Shown: one piece after another, positions 60,754 through 64,000 of the stretch | Numbering within the stretch: the stretch's first letter is position 1 | Layout: every line of letters starts with the position of its first letter | Assembly: GCF_050589605.1 (NCBI RefSeq) | Contig: NZ_JBNGOO010000001.1 | DNA: 64,000 nucleotides | Source: Granulosicoccus sp947495035 | Lineage (GTDB): Bacteria; Pseudomonadota; Gammaproteobacteria; Granulosicoccales; Granulosicoccaceae | Reading direction: 5' to 3' (one strand) | Notes under the pieces: generated by a model | The model's input: the letters and a program-made list of their open reading frames with translations, nothing else | The model's database searches: none | What the model was told of the DNA's origin: nothing | Program-made: the position numbers and the translations under genes

Positions 60754-62540
60754 CAGTGTCGTCGCCGTCGAGTGACGCGGTCCACTACGGTCACGCCATC
60801 TAGGTAGCTGGTGGAATGACAGCCCAGCCACGGGCTTCCGGCTTCCGGCAGTAGTCGGCCCACTGTGGTCTCGGAATAGGACTGCAGATCGAGTCGGTCG
60901 ATGCGGTGCAGATTGATGCCGTGTCCGTAGCGCAGAGCACCGAACTGGCTCGGACGATACAGACCACTGCCATCGCGAATGATCGAGCCGGCCATGCGTG
61001 CGCGATCGACCCCTGTCACCACCGGGTTCATCGGGTGTGCCTGCCAGGGCCCGGTAACGTTGTCGGCATGATACAGATGCAGCTCATCGCGCTCATCCAC
61101 GGAACGGTGGGACATGCCATTGGTGAACATCCACCAGCGTTCACCGTCGAAATGTACCGTGGAATCGGCCAGATTGACGTTGCACAGCAGATCCTTCACC
61201 TTCACCCATTGCTCGGGAAAATGCTGAGCCCGATACAGCTGGACAGACTGCATCGAGGCGGTTTCCGGAATCATGTAGATCTCCTTGTCGTCGTTGAAGA
61301 CAAAGGGATAGGACAGATGATGACCTTCATCCAGGACTTTCGCGACGCTCTCGACCCGGCCCTCATCGGTCAGTCGGGCAACAGAGAGGTGGCCGTAGTC
61401 GGCATCGAGCGCCATTTCCTCGAAAAAGACATAGAGATCGTCCTCATGTCGGTACAGATGCGGGTCGGCCCACCAGACTCGTTCGGGCGAGTCTATCGTG
61501 ACGAAATCTCCCACTCTGCCATTGGCCAGCGCGTCGAGCCGATTGCTGTTCTCCAGTCGCTCGGCTGTCGTCTCCGTGCCGGCGGAATGAAACAGGGCAT
61601 CCGGACCATCGTTGCGAAAGGCCAGCTGCCACTGTTCATACCAGAAATGGTGACGGACACGCTCGACACTCTGTGACCACCAGAGTGCCAGCGCAAGCGC
61701 AAGACGGTGCAGCCCAGACCTGGCAGGTGGGTGGTAAGCACGCCGCTGCAACTCCTCGGCCCGGCTGTGCGCGGCACGCACTTCCGGATCGATGGTACGT
61801 CCGGCCATTGGCAGAGACCCGCTGTACTCGGTGCTGACCGGGTCACTGTCGTGCGCCAGCCAGTTCAGTCTGGAATCGATCAATGCAGGCAGGCAGAACC
61901 AGGCCGCCCGACTCAGATCGGTCAGCGAGAAGCTTTGCCGGGGTAGAGCATGGCTTGCGATACGTCGGGTCTGAACGGTGTGACTGCCATCGCCTCGGCT
62001 GTGCGACCACAGATGAACCCAGTTCAGGGACTCCCGTTGCAACAGGGAATCCTCGGTGCGGGCACCCAGGGTTTCCAGGTGCGCATCCCACACTGGCACG
62101 GATGCCGGAGGCCATAGAGGATCGGGTAGCTTGGTGCCGGTCAGCTTGAGTACAACATCACAGTCCGCCAGCAAGGTGCCACAGTTCTCGGCGTTCAGTA
62201 CTTGCGTGCTCGTCGAGGCGTGGAGCGTTTCGCGTAACCAGGGATTGGCAGAAAAGCGAGGTCTGTCGATGCGTTGATGCAGCAGTCGGCTGGCCAGTCT
62301 TCCAGGCCAGCTACCAGAGGCAGGTCTGAAGCCCCTCATCGAACCGCCGGAGGCATTGTCGCCGTGCGTTGCCGACTCGGAGAGCGAATCCGAAGCATCG
62401 ACTGGCTGGCCAGCCGGCTCCTGCACGACAATGTTCAATTGAACTTTATCACGGGCCTCCAGTCTATCGATCAGTTGATTGATCCACCCTTCCGGAGTCG
62501 GTGTATCAATGATCGCAATAACCGACAAAATGCGCTGCAT
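60753..62540 (-). CDS. GINT1-like glycosyltransferase-associated protein
   Basis: A 595-residue protein. The C-terminal two-thirds resemble the beta-propeller region of glucosamine inositolphosphorylceramide transferase-like proteins (VWWADPHLYRHEDDLYVFFE, GHLSVARLTDEGRV, HHLSYPFVFNDDKEIYMIPE, RWWMFTNGMSHRS, HPMNPVVTGVDRARMAGSII). The N-terminal part (1-230) looks like a formyltransferase-like or cofactor-binding region, weakly. The ATG at 62540 is preferred to the TTG at 62546. It ends RVTRRRRH, an Arg-rich tail. The substrate is unknown; a surface-glycan role is likely. Confidence 0.7.
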   Translation of the reverse strand: MQRILSVIAIIDTPTPEGWINQLIDRLEARDKVQLNIVVQEPAGQPVDASDSLSESATHGDNASGGSMRGFRPASGSWPGRLASRLLHQRIDRPRFSANPWLRETLHASTSTQVLNAENCGTLLADCDVVLKLTGTKLPDPLWPPASVPVWDAHLETLGARTEDSLLQRESLNWVHLWSHSRGDGSHTVQTRRIASHALPRQSFSLTDLSRAAWFCLPALIDSRLNWLAHDSDPVSTEYSGSLPMAGRTIDPEVRAAHSRAEELQRRAYHPPARSGLHRLALALALWWSQSVERVRHHFWYEQWQLAFRNDGPDALFHSAGTETTAERLENSNRLDALANGRVGDFVTIDSPERVWWADPHLYRHEDDLYVFFEEMALDADYGHLSVARLTDEGRVESVAKVLDEGHHLSYPFVFNDDKEIYMIPETASMQSVQLYRAQHFPEQWVKVKDLLCNVNLADSTVHFDGERWWMFTNGMSHRSVDERDELHLYHADNVTGPWQAHPMNPVVTGVDRARMAGSIIRDGSGLYRPSQFGALRYGHGINLHRIDRLDLQSYSETTVGRLLPEAGSPWLGCHSTSYLDGVTVVDRVTRRRRH

Positions 62541-62691
62541 CAGCAACTGACTCGAATAGCTATCGCTGCATTATAGGCTGCATACGGATTCGACGTCGCG
62601 CAAGCTTGCCGGAAGTGCCAACGACTGATCGAGAAACCACAAGGCGGCGATCCGACAGCGACCAATGCGAGCCCGACCGGAAGGCCTGCCT

Positions 62692-64000
62692 TCAGCTGCG
62701 ACGTACACGCCGGCGGCGCACCGGTCTGGCAGAACGGGCTTCCGGAAGCGTGACAAGCTTGCCAAGCTCCGGAAACGCGGCAGTCTTGTGGGGGAAAGCC
62801 ATCGCTTCCACGAAATGCTGCTGAAAATCCGGTTCTACCGCGGTCTCCACCTTTTCGATACTGCGTACCACCTGCTCGATCTCGCCGCGTGCCTCCTTGT
62901 CCAGCAGGGCCATCAGCGCGCCGGTGCCTGCCGCATTACCCGCCGAACCGACCTGATTCAGGTCGCAATCGGGGATCAGGCCCAGAATCATGGCGTATTT
63001 GACGTCGATATGGCTGCCGAAGGCGCCGGCGAGACGGATGCGTTCGACCCGTTCGATGCCCAGACGGTCCATCAGCAATCGGATACCGGCATACAGGGCG
63101 GCCTTGGCCAGCTGAATCTGTCGAACGTCGTTCTGCGTGATCCTGACAGTGACATCACCCGGCTGCTGGCCTTGATGCAGCAGATAGGAGAAGGTCCGCT
63201 CATTGGCCTGGATGCGCGGATTGCGTGCGGCCAGCTCACCGTTGATGACCCCGTCAGCGTCTATGATGCCGGCAAGAAACATTTCGGCAACCACCTCGAT
63301 GATTCCCGATCCGCAGATGCCCGTGACTCCGACCGCGGCGGTCGCGCTGGCAAAATCGGGGTCGTTTGACCAGGTATCGCTGCCGATGACGCTGAAGCGC
63401 GGTTCCAGTGTGAGAGGATCGATTCGCACGCGTTCAATGGCGCCGGGCGCCGCTCGTTGTCCCCCACTGATCTGTGCACCTTCGAAGGCAGGTCCGGTCG
63501 GGCTGGAGCAGGCGACCAGACGGTGCCGGTTTCCCAGCACGATCTCTGCATTGGTGCCAACATCGACCAATAGCGTCATGGCGTCAGCGGCCTGCGGTCT
63601 CTCGGACAGGACGACCCCGGCCGTATCGGCACCCACATGTCCCGCCACGCAGGGCAGCAGATAGGCCTTGGCCAGAGGATGAACGCGAATGCCCATCTCA
63701 TCCGCGTTCAGTTGCATGGATTCATCGGTGGTCAGGGCGAAGGGCGCTCCACCCAACTCGACCGGGTTGATACCCAACAGCAGGTGATGCATGACCGGAT
63801 TGGCGACAAAACAGAGCTCCAGGATGTCATCGGGCAGGATGCCCGAGACCGTGGTCACAGCGCGCAGCAGGTCGTTGATGGCCGTGATGACGGCATCAGT
63901 CATCTCGGCATCGCCCCCCGGATTCATCATCACGTAGGACACCCGACTCATGAGGTCTTCACCAAACCGGATCTGCGGGTTCATGGCACCGTTGCTGGCC
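62692..64000 (-). CDS. ASKHA-domain corrinoid-activating protein (RACo/RamA-like), partial
   Basis: The C-terminal 435 or so residues of a DUF4445/ASKHA protein; the gene continues past the right edge (the frame stays open upstream of the ATG at 63984). These ATP-dependent proteins reduce the cobalt of corrinoid proteins that serve methyltransferases such as MttB. Seen: NPQIRFGEDLMSRVSYVMMN, LCFVANPVMHHLLLGINP, LLVDVGTNAEIVLGNRHRL, GVTGICGSGIIEVVAEM and RIRLAGAFGSHIDVKYAMIL. It ends in an Arg-rich tail (VRRRRVRRS). The N-terminal ferredoxin domain expected of RACo lies outside the window. Confidence 0.87.
   Translation of the reverse strand, partial: ASNGAMNPQIRFGEDLMSRVSYVMMNPGGDAEMTDAVITAINDLLRAVTTVSGILPDDILELCFVANPVMHHLLLGINPVELGGAPFALTTDESMQLNADEMGIRVHPLAKAYLLPCVAGHVGADTAGVVLSERPQAADAMTLLVDVGTNAEIVLGNRHRLVACSSPTGPAFEGAQISGGQRAAPGAIERVRIDPLTLEPRFSVIGSDTWSNDPDFASATAAVGVTGICGSGIIEVVAEMFLAGIIDADGVINGELAARNPRIQANERTFSYLLHQGQQPGDVTVRITQNDVRQIQLAKAALYAGIRLLMDRLGIERVERIRLAGAFGSHIDVKYAMILGLIPDCDLNQVGSAGNAAGTGALMALLDKEARGEIEQVVRSIEKVETAVEPDFQQHFVEAMAFPHKTAAFPELGKLVTLPEARSARPVRRRRVRRS

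Overview
The window looks like chromosomal DNA from a free-living, aerobic, GC-rich marine gammaproteobacterium, possibly a Granulosicoccus-like epiphyte. That identity is inferred from the gene mix: a quinoprotein alcohol-oxidation cluster, a galactoside catabolic operon, corrinoid-dependent methylamine/betaine enzymes and gammaproteobacterial leuA, maeB and DAHP synthase. I see no rRNA, tRNA, insertion sequence, prophage or CRISPR array. Genes are closely packed, often with ATGA or TGATG overlaps, and several convergent or operon ends carry clear hairpins.

Layout. 1-8516: accessory metabolic and membrane genes, namely a partial YdjM-like membrane protein, DUF1840, a DUF1800/DUF1501 secreted pair, a molybdopterin oxidoreductase, a YHS protein and a DMT transporter. 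8754-24847: a PQQ-dependent dehydrogenase region. It holds two PQQ-associated periplasmic genes, then on the opposite strand an operon that starts with a CXXCW-type protein and continues into a complete MoxR/DUF58/DUF4381/VWA/VWA/TPR/BatD set, then on the plus strand cytochrome c, substrate-binding protein, SoxYZ-like carrier, metallohydrolase and a lanthanide-type alcohol dehydrogenase (PedH/ExaF-like). A FIST sensor and DAHP synthase follow.

27408-39527: a galactoside-use locus. One long minus-strand operon (alpha-galactosidase, galK, galT, GH42 beta-galactosidase, sugar-binding protein, two permeases) diverges from an IclR regulator and the transporter ATPase. A consensus sigma-70 promoter overlapped by a perfect inverted repeat lies between the two arms. 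39651-52823: mostly housekeeping genes, including a class III aminotransferase, a phosphatase, an S41 protease, a degenerate receiver plus degenerate GGDEF-EAL pair, leuA with a leucine-codon leader, malic enzyme, HopJ-family and DUF445 proteins.

52969-64000: one-carbon metabolism and envelope genes. These include a betaine-homocysteine-type methyltransferase, a non-pyrrolysine MttB, a GlxA-type regulator and a corrinoid-activating ASKHA protein cut by the right edge, with a FemAB-like acetyltransferase, a small phosphatase, a GINT1-like protein and a polyamine-type binding protein whose 3' end runs into a 141-bp tandem repeat.

Best candidates for something undescribed: (a) the Bat/MoxR module translationally coupled to a fused PQQ-CXXCW protein inside a lanthanide-type alcohol dehydrogenase cluster; (b) arginine-rich tails shared by several proteins of the methyl-transfer region, including an identical RVTRRRR heptapeptide written with different codons; (c) a leucine-codon leader ORF overlapping leuA; (d) the enzymatically degenerate receiver/GGDEF-EAL pair; (e) the tandem repeat that forms the end of a transporter gene.
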